Positions 18,000-26,392 of a stretch of 64,000 bases of DNA are shown here, one piece after another. Location of the stretch: contig NZ_QLSU01000016.1 in NCBI RefSeq assembly GCF_003268775.1, forward strand, positions 1 through 64,000. Reading direction: 5' to 3'. How positions within the stretch are numbered: position 1 is the stretch's first letter; each line of letters starts with the position of its first letter. The DNA is from Paraburkholderia unamae (GTDB taxonomy: Bacteria; Pseudomonadota; Gammaproteobacteria; Burkholderiales; Burkholderiaceae). Position numbers and translations under genes: made by a program. The notes below the pieces were generated by a model. That model was given only the letters and a program-made list of their open reading frames with translations. It did no database searches and was not told where the DNA came from.

Positions 18000-18653
18000 A
18001 TGCCAAGATCGCAAGCTAAAAAACCGGTGCCCGAATCACAAAACACCGACACATCGGATACCGTCCGGGATCCTGCTGTCGACAAGGTTTCGCGCGCGCT
18101 GAGCACGCAGATTCACGCATTTCGCACAGCGGCCGGCATCCCGTCCGGTTCGCTCGCAAAGATGGCGGGAATCTCCCACTCCATGCTCTCACGCATCGAA
18201 AAAGGCACCGCCACTCCATCCATCGAAACGCTAACCAAGATCGCCAACGCGTTAGGGAAGCCCGTATCACGGTTCTTCGTTGACCAAAGCGAACGTCACG
18301 ACTGTGCGTTCGTTCCGGCCGGCGAAGGAGTCACGGTCGATCGTGAGGGCTCATCCTTCGGCCATATCTATCGGCTGGTCGGACACGTCCTTTCCGGCAA
18401 CCTCAACGTTGAACCGTACATTGTCACGCTTGATGAAAACTCGAAGCCCTGGTCAACCCATCAGACGACCGGCATCCAGTTCCTGCACGTACTCGAAGGC
18501 AGGATGCAATATCGCTATGCCACCAGAATTTATGACCTAAAACCCGGCGACAGCCTGCTCTTCGATCCAAACGCGGCACACGGTCCCGAGGTCATCGAAA
18601 GCGTTCCCGTCCGCTTCCTGGCGGTGTTCTTCAATATCCGGGAGTACAGCTGA
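18000..18653 (+). CDS. XRE family regulator with C-terminal cupin domain
   Basis: 217 residues. A helix-turn-helix is at about 30-90 (IPSGSLAKMAGISHSMLSRI, then TLTKIANALGKPVSRFF). A cupin ligand domain is at about 135-215 (LEGRMQYRYATRIYDLKPG, FDPNAAHGPEV). This is the layout of PuuR/SutR-type regulators of amino acid, polyamine or sulfur compound use. It diverges from the GNAT gene and converges on the ABC transporter ATPase gene, whose stop is 39 bases away, so it is a good candidate regulator of the amino acid transport locus. No clear operator was identified. Confidence 0.88.
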   Translation: MPRSQAKKPVPESQNTDTSDTVRDPAVDKVSRALSTQIHAFRTAAGIPSGSLAKMAGISHSMLSRIEKGTATPSIETLTKIANALGKPVSRFFVDQSERHDCAFVPAGEGVTVDREGSSFGHIYRLVGHVLSGNLNVEPYIVTLDENSKPWSTHQTTGIQFLHVLEGRMQYRYATRIYDLKPGDSLLFDPNAAHGPEVIESVPVRFLAVFFNIREYS

Positions 18654-18692
18654 TCGGTGACACGCCGCGATGGGTCTGCCGCCGCAAGCATG

Positions 18693-19448
<756 letters not shown>

Positions 19449-19488
19449 GGGAGACTCCTTTAACTCTTTAATCAATTCCGCGTAACAC

Positions 19489-20079
19489 TCAGGCAAGTTC
19501 CCGCTGAATAGCGAGGCCAACCGGGCTACCTCTCCACGTGACCACCTTGCCATCCGAAAGCCTGTTTCGCCCGTACACGATCCACGGATCGTCAACAGTG
19601 CCTACAGGCACATCAACCCTGAACCGGTCAGGGTTGTCTGTTGCCAGCGATGTGTATGTCAATCCACTCTCATACTTCCCGGCGAGCAGCCCATCGGCAA
19701 CCGATGCCGTAGACGTTTCCGGGATCAGAGTCAGCCCGTCGGTATCGACGTATTCCCGCGTGGCCGGTTGAAGTGCAAGGCTCGTCGGCCTTTCCACGTC
19801 GATACGCGTAACCACGGCCATATCCTTGCTTGGCGACACAAATGCATCGACGACAAAGAGTTCCTTCCGGTACTTTGCGACGATCTCCGTCGTAGACGGG
19901 TGAACCGCAACCTGGACAATGTAGTCAGCCCTTCCTTCGATCACTGCGCGCGCCGCGCAATCAAAGTCGAGCACCAGTTCGATACTCGCCAGGTCCACGG
20001 CGCCGTGAAATTCGAGGTATCGGCGCGTCACGAATTCGTGGTTGCTGCCGCTCGGCCCAAGAGTCAAAAACCGGATCAC
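19489..20079 (-). CDS. Prephenate dehydratase-like protein lacking ACT domain
   Basis: 196 residues that begin like the prephenate dehydratase fold (FLTLGPSGSNHEFVTRRYLE) and match only its catalytic lobes; there is no ACT domain. The PIENS and TRF motifs are not conserved (VAVHPSTTEI; end DDPWIVYGRN), so ordinary dehydratase chemistry is unlikely. It resembles the BacA-like or orphan members of the family. The GTG start follows GAGGGAAAGAAA. It sits inside an amino acid ABC transporter operon, between permease and ATPase genes, an unusual place that suggests a ligand-binding or amino acid-converting role linked to transport. The function is not established. Confidence 0.75.
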   Translation of the reverse strand: MIRFLTLGPSGSNHEFVTRRYLEFHGAVDLASIELVLDFDCAARAVIEGRADYIVQVAVHPSTTEIVAKYRKELFVVDAFVSPSKDMAVVTRIDVERPTSLALQPATREYVDTDGLTLIPETSTASVADGLLAGKYESGLTYTSLATDNPDRFRVDVPVGTVDDPWIVYGRNRLSDGKVVTWRGSPVGLAIQRELA

Positions 20080-20145
20080 TTTCTTTCCCTCTTCAATGGA
20101 ACTAGATCGCTATGGCCACGTCCCGGATCCTCGGGTTGCATGCCG

Positions 20146-20916
20146 TCAGGCGACGTGCGCGTCACCTGTATCGCCATCCTTCAATACGGATGCGCCGCGC
20201 TTTTGTTTGCGCGAGGAGGTAACCGTCGCCTGCTTCCCTGTCTTCCTCGCAATCGTCCCCTCGAGGATGCGGAAAACCTGCGACAGAATGAAAGTCATCG
20301 CAAGATAGATCAGCCCGGCTCCGACAAAGTTTTCGTACGGCGCATACGTTTCGCTCACCAGCAGTTTCGATGTACCCGTGAGTTCCATGATCGTGACAGT
20401 CGAAGCCAGTGAGGTCGCCTTGAGATTGAGGATAGTCTCGTTCGCATAGGCGGGCATTGCAATGCGTATGGCCAGTGGTGCCTTGATCTTCGCGAGGATC
20501 GACGCGTTACTCAGGCCAAGCGCTTGCGCCGCTTCAACGATGCCTTTCGGAACGGCGGAAAGCGCACCCATCAGAATCCGCGCCGCGTATGCACCCGAAT
20601 TCAGACCCAAAGCGATCACTGCGCAGTAAAACGGATCGCGGAGAACGGGCCAGAGAACTGAGTGCCGTACAAACGAAAACTGTCCGAAGCCGTAGTAGAT
20701 GAAAAAGAGCTGGATCAGTGCCGGTGTCCCACGGAATGCGCCGATGTAGAACGCGACTGGGGTGCTGAGGAGTTTCGACTTGCTCATACCGATGAGAGCC
20801 GTCGGCACTCCGATGAGCAAACCAACCATCACCACGGCTGCGAACAATTCGAGAGTGGCTGGAAGCGCATCGAGCAGACGCGGGAAACTATCGAACAGGA
20901 GCGAAAAGTCGAACAT
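20146..20916 (-). CDS. Polar amino acid ABC transporter permease
   Basis: A 256-residue HisM/GlnP-type permease with about five TM helices. The conserved cytoplasmic EAA loop reads IVEAAQALGLSNASILAKI and is preceded by GLNSGAYAARILMGAL, typical of this family. The ATG follows AGGTGAGTC and begins 3 bases after the stop of the first permease, so translation is coupled. The C-terminal tail after about residue 225 is charged and non-membrane. It pairs with the adjacent permease to form the membrane channel. Confidence 0.92.
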   Translation of the reverse strand: MFDFSLLFDSFPRLLDALPATLELFAAVVMVGLLIGVPTALIGMSKSKLLSTPVAFYIGAFRGTPALIQLFFIYYGFGQFSFVRHSVLWPVLRDPFYCAVIALGLNSGAYAARILMGALSAVPKGIVEAAQALGLSNASILAKIKAPLAIRIAMPAYANETILNLKATSLASTVTIMELTGTSKLLVSETYAPYENFVGAGLIYLAMTFILSQVFRILEGTIARKTGKQATVTSSRKQKRGASVLKDGDTGDAHVA

Positions 20917-20919
20917 GAC

Positions 20920-21597
20920 TCACCTAGCCAAAGCAGTCTGCGTCTTTCGACGGGCGGTGCCGAATGCATTCGTCATCGCGTAGCTAAGGACGAAATAAAG
21001 CACTCCGGCGATCAGGTAGAAGAAGAACGGTCGGTTGGTAGCTTCGACCGCGAAACCGGTTCTGCGCATCAGATCCTCGAGCCCGACAAGCGACACGAGC
21101 GCCGTTTCCTTCAGGAGTACCGTCAACTGATTGCCAAACGCCGGGATAGCGAGTCGCCATGCTTGCGGAGCAACGACGTGGACAAACTGCCTGACACCGC
21201 TCAACCCGAGCGCAGCGGCCGCCTCAAACTGACCGCGCGGTACTTCGAGAATTGCACCGCGAAATATCTCTGTAGCGTATGCGCCAAATACCAGCCCGAG
21301 CGAGACCGCGCCCGCGCTGAAGGCGTTGATCTCGACCGGTCGGCCCAGCACGCGACTCAACGTCGAACTGCCGCCGTAGTAGATGAGAAAGATCACGAGC
21401 AGATCGGGGACGCCCCTGATTGTCGTCGTGTACGCACCTGCGATGTGGCGTAGCACCGCGGATGGTGAAAGTTTGGCCGCGGCCATCAGTACGCCGATGA
21501 TTGAGCCGATCACGGTTGCTGCCAGCGCAACGAGCAGCGTTGTAATCGCGCCAAGAAAAATAAGCCCGCCGTAGCCATCCAGTGTCAGACCTTCCAT
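20920..21597 (-). CDS. Polar amino acid ABC transporter permease
   Basis: A 225-residue HisQ/GlnP-type permease. Several TM helices are evident, with the conserved segment SLGLVFGAYATEIFRGAILEV and the EAA loop QFEAAAALGLSGVRQFVHVV. The ATG follows a GAGGGGGGCAGC site. It lies between the binding protein gene (12-base gap) and the second permease. The pair has the normal size and layout for a heterodimeric amino acid importer. Confidence 0.92.
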   Translation of the reverse strand: MEGLTLDGYGGLIFLGAITTLLVALAATVIGSIIGVLMAAAKLSPSAVLRHIAGAYTTTIRGVPDLLVIFLIYYGGSSTLSRVLGRPVEINAFSAGAVSLGLVFGAYATEIFRGAILEVPRGQFEAAAALGLSGVRQFVHVVAPQAWRLAIPAFGNQLTVLLKETALVSLVGLEDLMRRTGFAVEATNRPFFFYLIAGVLYFVLSYAMTNAFGTARRKTQTALAR

Positions 21598-21609
21598 GCT
21601 GCCCCCCTC

Positions 21610-22407
21610 TTACATCAAAGGAAACGGGAAATACTTCTTCCGGATCTCGTCATACGTCCCGTTCTTGATGATCGCGTCGAGTGCGGCATTCAACTGATTG
21701 CACAGTTCGGTATCACCTAACCTCACAGCGATCGCGTTGCCGTCCCCGAGCACGCCGCCTTTGAATTCAGGGCCAACGAACTGGAAGTCTTTCGCTTCCG
21801 GGCGCTTGAAGAAGCTGGCATAGAAAGTTGCCTTGTTCCCGATGATGGTGTCGACGCGACCAGCGACGAGATCAAGTTCAGGCTGTCGCGTGTCATCGTA
21901 CAGAACGAGCGTTGCGGTCTTGTCATAACCATTGGCCATCAGCCACTGGTGTTGCGACGATCCCCGCTGGACGCCAATGCGCTTTCCCTTCAGACCGACG
22001 GGCGTGACGTCCTTGATTCCACTGTCCTTGGCGACGACGAAACTCGACGTCGTCTCCTTGTACTTGTTTGTGAAGAGCACCTGTTTCCGGCGTGCGGGCG
22101 TCGTCGACATTGATGCAACGATCGCGTCGTAGCGGTTCGCTTGCAGCCCAGGGATAATGCCATCCCACTCTTGAGCGACGATCTGGCATTTCACCTTCAT
22201 CTGCGTGCACAGCGCGTTTGCAATGTCCACGTCGAAGCCTTCCAGATGCCCGCTTGCGTCCTTGAAACTCCACGGCGGATACGTCCCCTCTGTCGCCACG
22301 CGCAGCGTATCGCCAGCCGGGAAGGCTGATCCGGAATAAATGAGCGCCGCAATGGCCACGACAGAAGCCGTCATTGCGCGAAAACACCTGATCAGACTGA
22401 TAGCCAT
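21610..22407 (-). CDS. Amino acid ABC transporter periplasmic binding protein
   Basis: A 265-residue family 3 extracellular solute-binding protein. A signal peptide covers about residues 1-30 (TASVVAIAALIYSGSAFPAG). The ligand-domain signature TEGTYPPWSFKDASGHLEGF and DVDIANALC follow, with the central TPARRKQVLFT region typical of lysine/arginine/ornithine or histidine binders. ATG 22407 follows AGGTGAGAAAA; an upstream start at 22440 would add an unlikely leader. It is the first gene of the transporter operon. The ligand is a polar or basic amino acid by family, not proven. Confidence 0.92.
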   Translation of the reverse strand: MAISLIRCFRAMTASVVAIAALIYSGSAFPAGDTLRVATEGTYPPWSFKDASGHLEGFDVDIANALCTQMKVKCQIVAQEWDGIIPGLQANRYDAIVASMSTTPARRKQVLFTNKYKETTSSFVVAKDSGIKDVTPVGLKGKRIGVQRGSSQHQWLMANGYDKTATLVLYDDTRQPELDLVAGRVDTIIGNKATFYASFFKRPEAKDFQFVGPEFKGGVLGDGNAIAVRLGDTELCNQLNAALDAIIKNGTYDEIRKKYFPFPLM

Positions 22408-22545
22408 TTTTCTCACCTGAGGGGTGCGGACGGTGGACACGCCGCATGAGTGAGAAGGTAGTCATCCGTTAATCACACGTCAATATTTTAATTATATGCA
22501 AATTCCCTACCAGGGTTTACCCAAAACGCTGCAGCGGTTTTCCGA

Positions 22546-22830
22546 GCGCATTCCCCAGATGAAGACAGTCCACAACCGCTTCTGCGGAATGGAACGCTTG
22601 CTGCGAACACTCAAGCGTTAAGCGCGCGGCAGGCACGACCTCCGTGTAGAGTTGTGCAAACAAGCCTTCGATCGCCGCAATGAAGTATCCAGACTGAGCC
22701 CGATTTCCTGCGCTCGTAACGGTCGAGTAGGCTAACGAAGTTCGAAAGCTGGCCGGACAGTTCTTCAAGTGAATTGAGAACCGGGTTTGCAGCTCGACCG
22801 GCGAGCGATCCGTGTCGACCACCGAACCGG
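22546..22830 (-). pseudogene. Decayed fragment of a PqiB/MCE gene 3' region
   Basis: Minus-strand reading gives pieces of the PqiB C-terminal helix region in two alternating frames: DTDRSPVELQT, then NSLEELSGQLSNFVSLLD, then GLFAQLYTEVVPAARLTLEC and SQQAFHSAEAVVD. These align with DTDRSSVELPTLSNSLEELQ and NALFARLDAEVVPAAHSTLE in the PqiB gene at the end of the window. Two frameshifts (near 22790 and 22690) and loss of everything upstream show that it is not functional. The local DNA, for example GAGCGATCCGT, is nearly shared with the 63.1 kb copy, so it derives from a close paralogue. Confidence 0.8.
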
Positions 22831-22958
22831 ATACGAGTAGGCCTTGCTTGTACGGCGAACCTCGCAAACCGCAATAGCCTCAGCGCGGGTCGTCCGAGGC
22901 AGCGACGCGGCCTGCCGAGGAATCCGCCAAAGTCCACCACGCAAGCGTTGCAAAATAC

Positions 22959-22976
22959 AAACCGGCTAGACGGTTT
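22959..22976. promoter_or_regulatory. Putative TetR operator A
   Basis: AAACCGGCTAGACGGTTT, a near-perfect 18-bp palindrome. It lies 146 bases before operator B and upstream of the DUF3313-pqi operon. It matches three further copies between the tandem TetR genes and the second DUF3313 gene. Confidence 0.7.
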
Positions 22977-23104
22977 ACATAGTCACCGACCCAGGTTAGT
23001 ATGCTCCGCGAGCAACCTTTGGCTGTCGCTCGTCCGCGTATAGGTCACCACGACAGCCAGGACGCTTTCGCAGATTTAACGTACTTGTGAAGCGCGCAAT
23101 TTAC

Positions 23105-23122
23105 AAACCGGCTAGACGGTTC
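23105..23122. promoter_or_regulatory. Putative TetR operator B
   Basis: AAACCGGCTAGACGGTTC ends 2 bases before ATG 23125. Such a position would let a bound repressor block transcription, or it may mean that the true start codon is the downstream ATG at 23173. The first 17 bases are identical to operator A. Confidence 0.7.
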
Positions 23123-23124
23123 GC

Positions 23125-23757
23125 ATGAAGATACAGAAACGAATAACCCCCGCGTTCGGGTTGCTGTTGCGGATGGCGCCAAAAGCCGTTATTTGTGCAG
23201 CGCTTGGACTTGCATTGTTCGCAACGCTCTGCCTTGCGCTCTCTGCGTGCTCGGCAGTCAAGCCCGTCAAGTATTCCAGCCTCGCTTCATGGCCATACCT
23301 GCGCGTCAATCCCGACGACCGGGATGGCACTCATATGCCCTATCGGTATGCGTTGCCGCAGGACTGGTCACGGTACAGAAAACTCATCCTCGAACCGATC
23401 CAGATTTACGGCGGCCCGGACGCCGAGTTTCACCACGTCAGCGACGCTGAGCGCTCGAAGCTCGCTGACTTCATGCAGTCTACGTTCGCAGAAAAGCTCG
23501 CTACCCGCTTCGATCTGGTGAACGAATCCGGAGCCGATACGCTTCGTGTCCGGCTCACGCTTACCGGCGCAGGCACGGCGCTGCCTGGATATGTCATCTA
23601 TGCAGTAGAAATTTTGGATTCCTCTTCAAATCAGCTGATTGAAGCCTATATCGAAAGGTATCCAGATGGCGGGCTTTCTTCCAGGTTGAGCTCGCCAGAC
23701 GCACCAAAAACCGGCATTGAACGTGGCGCAGCCGAACTGCTTGCCCAATTCAGGTAA
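23125..23757 (+). CDS. DUF3313 family lipoprotein
   Basis: Up to 210 residues. A lipoprotein signal peptide ends in the lipobox LSAC (Cys42 from ATG 23125; 26 residues if ATG 23173 is used, which is the more normal length). The mature part is of the DUF3313 type (YSSLASWPYLRVNPDD, YRKLILEPIQIYGGPDAEF, and a LRVRLTLTGAGTA strand). Its paralogue at 29368-30030 shares this layout. It opens an operon with pqiB, pqiC and pqiA. It is probably anchored in the outer membrane and works with the MCE-type lipid transport proteins or in envelope stress; the function is not known. Confidence 0.82.
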   Translation: MKIQKRITPAFGLLLRMAPKAVICAALGLALFATLCLALSACSAVKPVKYSSLASWPYLRVNPDDRDGTHMPYRYALPQDWSRYRKLILEPIQIYGGPDAEFHHVSDAERSKLADFMQSTFAEKLATRFDLVNESGADTLRVRLTLTGAGTALPGYVIYAVEILDSSSNQLIEAYIERYPDGGLSSRLSSPDAPKTGIERGAAELLAQFR

Positions 23758-23779
23758 TTCACTCTTGCAGCAGCTTTCA

Positions 23780-25345
23780 ATGTCCCTCAGACGATTTCTC
23801 CCGCTCACCATCTGGCTCGTACCGATCGGTGCAGCGTTGATCGGAATAGCGTTACTCGTACGTTCAGTCGCGACGCAAGGGCCGACTGTCACTATCAGCT
23901 TTCTCACTGCCGAAGGACTGGAAGCCGGGAGAACAAAGGTGCAATACCGTAACGTGGAAATCGGCGAGGTCAAGGCTATCCGCCTCTCTAACGACCACTC
24001 CCGTGTCCTTGTGGACGTACAGATCGCCAAAACCTCACGGAATCTCGCGGTTGACGATGCCCGCTTCTGGGTGGTGCGCCCAAGGATCGGTATGAGTGGT
24101 GTTTCGGGTCTTGGTACCGTCCTCTCCGGTGCTTATATCGGCATGGATCCTGGTCGCTCCGACCAGCCCCGTGAAAAATTCATCGGACTTGAGACGCCTC
24201 CCATCGTGACCAGCGACCAGAAGGGACGTCGCTACGTTCTTGAAGGCGATTCCCTCGGCTCCGTTGATATTGGCTCGCCAGTCTACTACCGCCGTTTCCA
24301 GGTCGGCCGCGTTGTCGCACGCGCCCTTAACGATGACGGCAAGGGCGTCACCATCCAGGTCTTCATTGATGCGCCCTACGACAAATTTGTCACGGCGGAT
24401 TCATGCTGGTGGCATGCAAGCGGTGTCGATCTGCGGCTGGATTCGGGCGGTATGAGGCTGAATACCCAGTCACTCGCGACAGTCGTCATGGGTGGTCTCG
24501 CGTTCCAGTCCCGCCCCGACCACGAGGCGGCAAGTGAAGCGCCCAACGGCACCGCTTTCTCACTCTCCGACAGTCAGGCAGAGGCGATGCGCGCGCCGGA
24601 CGGTGCTGCTGCGAGCGTTGTCATGAGGTTCAACCAGTCATTGCGCGGCCTGTCCGTTGGCGCGACGGTCGATTTCCGCGGAATCGAGCTTGGACGCGTC
24701 ACCGCAGTCGACGTGGAATACGACCCGAAACGATCGGAGTTCACGATGCCCGTGACGGTGAACCTGTTTCCCAATCGCCTCGGAAGAGAGTTCCGGGAGT
24801 CGCTGGGTGAAGGCAACAACGACGGCGGAAAGGCACTCCTGCAAAAACTGGTAGCTCAGGGTTTGCGTGCGCAGTTGCGGACCGGCAGTCTTATCACTAA
24901 CCAGCGCTACATTGCGCTGGACATCTTTCCGAACGCCCCGCGGGCCACCATAGACATGACGAGGGTACCGCTGGAACTACCGACTGTGCCCAATTCGCTG
25001 GAGGAGCTTCAGGTGGTCGTCGCGGATATTGCCAAAAAGCTGGATCGTGTGCCGTTCGACCGGATCGGCACCAACCTGGATCAAACGCTCCAGAGTGCCA
25101 ATCTTGCATTCACGCAACTGAACACCGAGCTTGCACCTCAGGCCCGCGATACCCTCGCGACCGCCCAGGAAACGTTCCGTACAGCGCAGGCAGCGCTACA
25201 GCAGGATTCGCCGCTTCAGTCGGATATGCGGCAAGCCGTTTCGCAACTCAATCGCACGCTTGAATCGCTGAACGAACTGGCTGTCTATCTTCAGGAGCAT
25301 CCGGAGTCACTGCTGCGCGGCAAGCCGAGGGATGAAAAACCATGA
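23780..25345 (+). CDS. pqiB: PqiB-like MCE (MlaD) family protein
   Basis: 521 residues, close to E. coli PqiB (546). An N-terminal TM helix (TIWLVPIGAALIGIALLV) anchors it in the inner membrane. Three MCE domains follow (ISFLTAEGLEAGRTKVQYRN; GSPVYYRRFQVGRVV; GLSVGATVDFRGIELGRVTA). The long C-terminal helix forms the periplasm-spanning needle seen in PqiB. ATG 23780 was chosen over a TTG inside the preceding gene. Its stop overlaps the pqiC start. Role: a tube for phospholipid movement across the periplasm with PqiA and PqiC. Confidence 0.9.
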   Translation: MSLRRFLPLTIWLVPIGAALIGIALLVRSVATQGPTVTISFLTAEGLEAGRTKVQYRNVEIGEVKAIRLSNDHSRVLVDVQIAKTSRNLAVDDARFWVVRPRIGMSGVSGLGTVLSGAYIGMDPGRSDQPREKFIGLETPPIVTSDQKGRRYVLEGDSLGSVDIGSPVYYRRFQVGRVVARALNDDGKGVTIQVFIDAPYDKFVTADSCWWHASGVDLRLDSGGMRLNTQSLATVVMGGLAFQSRPDHEAASEAPNGTAFSLSDSQAEAMRAPDGAAASVVMRFNQSLRGLSVGATVDFRGIELGRVTAVDVEYDPKRSEFTMPVTVNLFPNRLGREFRESLGEGNNDGGKALLQKLVAQGLRAQLRTGSLITNQRYIALDIFPNAPRATIDMTRVPLELPTVPNSLEELQVVVADIAKKLDRVPFDRIGTNLDQTLQSANLAFTQLNTELAPQARDTLATAQETFRTAQAALQQDSPLQSDMRQAVSQLNRTLESLNELAVYLQEHPESLLRGKPRDEKP

Positions 25346-26067
25346 GGCAAAAAACTACGAGGCGAAGTCACCAGCCCGGATGCCTGAAGTTGCTTTTGGC
25401 TTTATGTAGCATTGCCGCGCTTGCAGCGGCGTGCACCTCTGCGCCGGAAGTGCATACCTACACCCTGGGCACGGGATCCCCGCCGCAGACGTTACGAAAG
25501 AAAGTCGTCATCGAAGAAAATTTACAACCAGCCTTTCTGATTGACGTGGCGCCTGTCGTCGTTCCAGCACAGGTCGCGCGACGGCAACTCGTGTTGCAGA
25601 AGGATCCCGTGCGCGTTCAGGTCATGGAACAGGAGCGCTGGAGCACCACGCCGGCCGATGAGATTCGCCAACGTTTGTCGGCGAACCTTTCTGCGGTTCT
25701 TGGCACGTTCGAAGTCGCGAGCATTCCCTACCCAGCAGATCAACCGGTCTATCGAATTAGCGTTGTGGTACAGCGATTCGAGTCATGGTACGCATCGCAC
25801 ACATTGCTGGACACCGTGTGGACGGTGAAACCACGAACAGGAACGACCATGCTGACCTGCCATTCGACGTACTCGGTACCCGTGGGCGGCGGCTTTGGCG
25901 AGCTTGTGAAGGGGCATCAAGTGGCAGTGTCCGAATTATCGAATGAGATAGCGGCCGCGATCCTTGCAGCACAGCAGGATTCACCGGCCCCGTCGAAATG
26001 TATTCGTGGAGGCATGCAAATGGCGGCAGCTGGCGTACAAGCGAAGTTGCGCGCTGGGCCGCGGTAG
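25342..26067 (+). CDS. pqiC: PqiC-like ABC-type transport auxiliary lipoprotein
   Basis: 241 residues of the DUF330/PqiC family. The lipoprotein signal peptide has lipobox LAAAC near residue 30. The mature part shows the YTLG start (HTYTLGTGSP), VAPVVVPAQVARRQLVLQ and a YRISVVVQRFES strand, typical of PqiC and MlaD-partner lipoproteins. PqiC forms an octameric ring at the outer membrane that receives the PqiB needle. The ATG overlaps the pqiB stop by 4 bases (ATGA), so the genes are translationally coupled. It is slightly longer than E. coli PqiC. Confidence 0.88.
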   Translation: MRQKTTRRSHQPGCLKLLLALCSIAALAAACTSAPEVHTYTLGTGSPPQTLRKKVVIEENLQPAFLIDVAPVVVPAQVARRQLVLQKDPVRVQVMEQERWSTTPADEIRQRLSANLSAVLGTFEVASIPYPADQPVYRISVVVQRFESWYASHTLLDTVWTVKPRTGTTMLTCHSTYSVPVGGGFGELVKGHQVAVSELSNEIAAAILAAQQDSPAPSKCIRGGMQMAAAGVQAKLRAGPR

Positions 26068-26140
26068 CGCCCCTACGCTGACTCGTCAGCTCGTCATGCG
26101 TTATTTACCTTGAAGTGGCAATCAGGCAGGAGAGGTCAAC

Positions 26141-26392
26141 GTGTTCCTTGCGACAACCCGACTCACTGGCGAACTATCAAACAACAGGATCTGTCGAGAC
26201 AGCCCGTCCGACGCTGGGTGCGAATCGTGTCCGCAACCTTGTGCACGCTTCGCACTGGCGGCCGTTCATCGCGAACTCAGAGTCCTGCGGGGGGCTGTGC
26301 TCAAGCAGTGGAACGAGATTGCTGCACTGGAGGCAGAACTCGCATCCGTGCGGACGGGGTTGAGCAATGCGACGGACACGTCTGAAGCCTGA
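26141..26392 (+). CDS. Small hypothetical protein between pqiC and pqiA
   Basis: An 83-residue product from a GTG start preceded by GGAGAGGTCAAC, a strong site. The N-terminal half contains four Cys in a spaced cluster (RICRDSPSDAGCESCPQPCA); the C-terminal half looks like a short coiled coil (LKQWNEIAALEAELASVRTG). It overlaps the first codons of pqiA by 26 bases. No family was recognised. The position within the pqi operon suggests a small partner, perhaps a metal-binding one. It might instead be the leader of pqiA translation. Confidence 0.5.
   Translation: MFLATTRLTGELSNNRICRDSPSDAGCESCPQPCARFALAAVHRELRVLRGAVLKQWNEIAALEAELASVRTGLSNATDTSEA

Larger units (their letters stand above)
22408..23124. 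other. Regulatory region with a decayed pqiB fragment
   Basis: Between the divergent amino acid transporter and DUF3313-Pqi operons. It contains a minus-strand pqiB remnant (22546-22830) and two operator-like palindromes (22959-22976, 23105-23122). An A/T-rich stretch at about 22480-22500 probably contains the ABC operon promoter. Confidence 0.55.

Noticed and set aside
23717..23779. Upstream TTG extension of pqiB overlapping the DUF3313 gene
   Set aside because: The extension is not family-like and ATG 23780 sits right before the TM helix.
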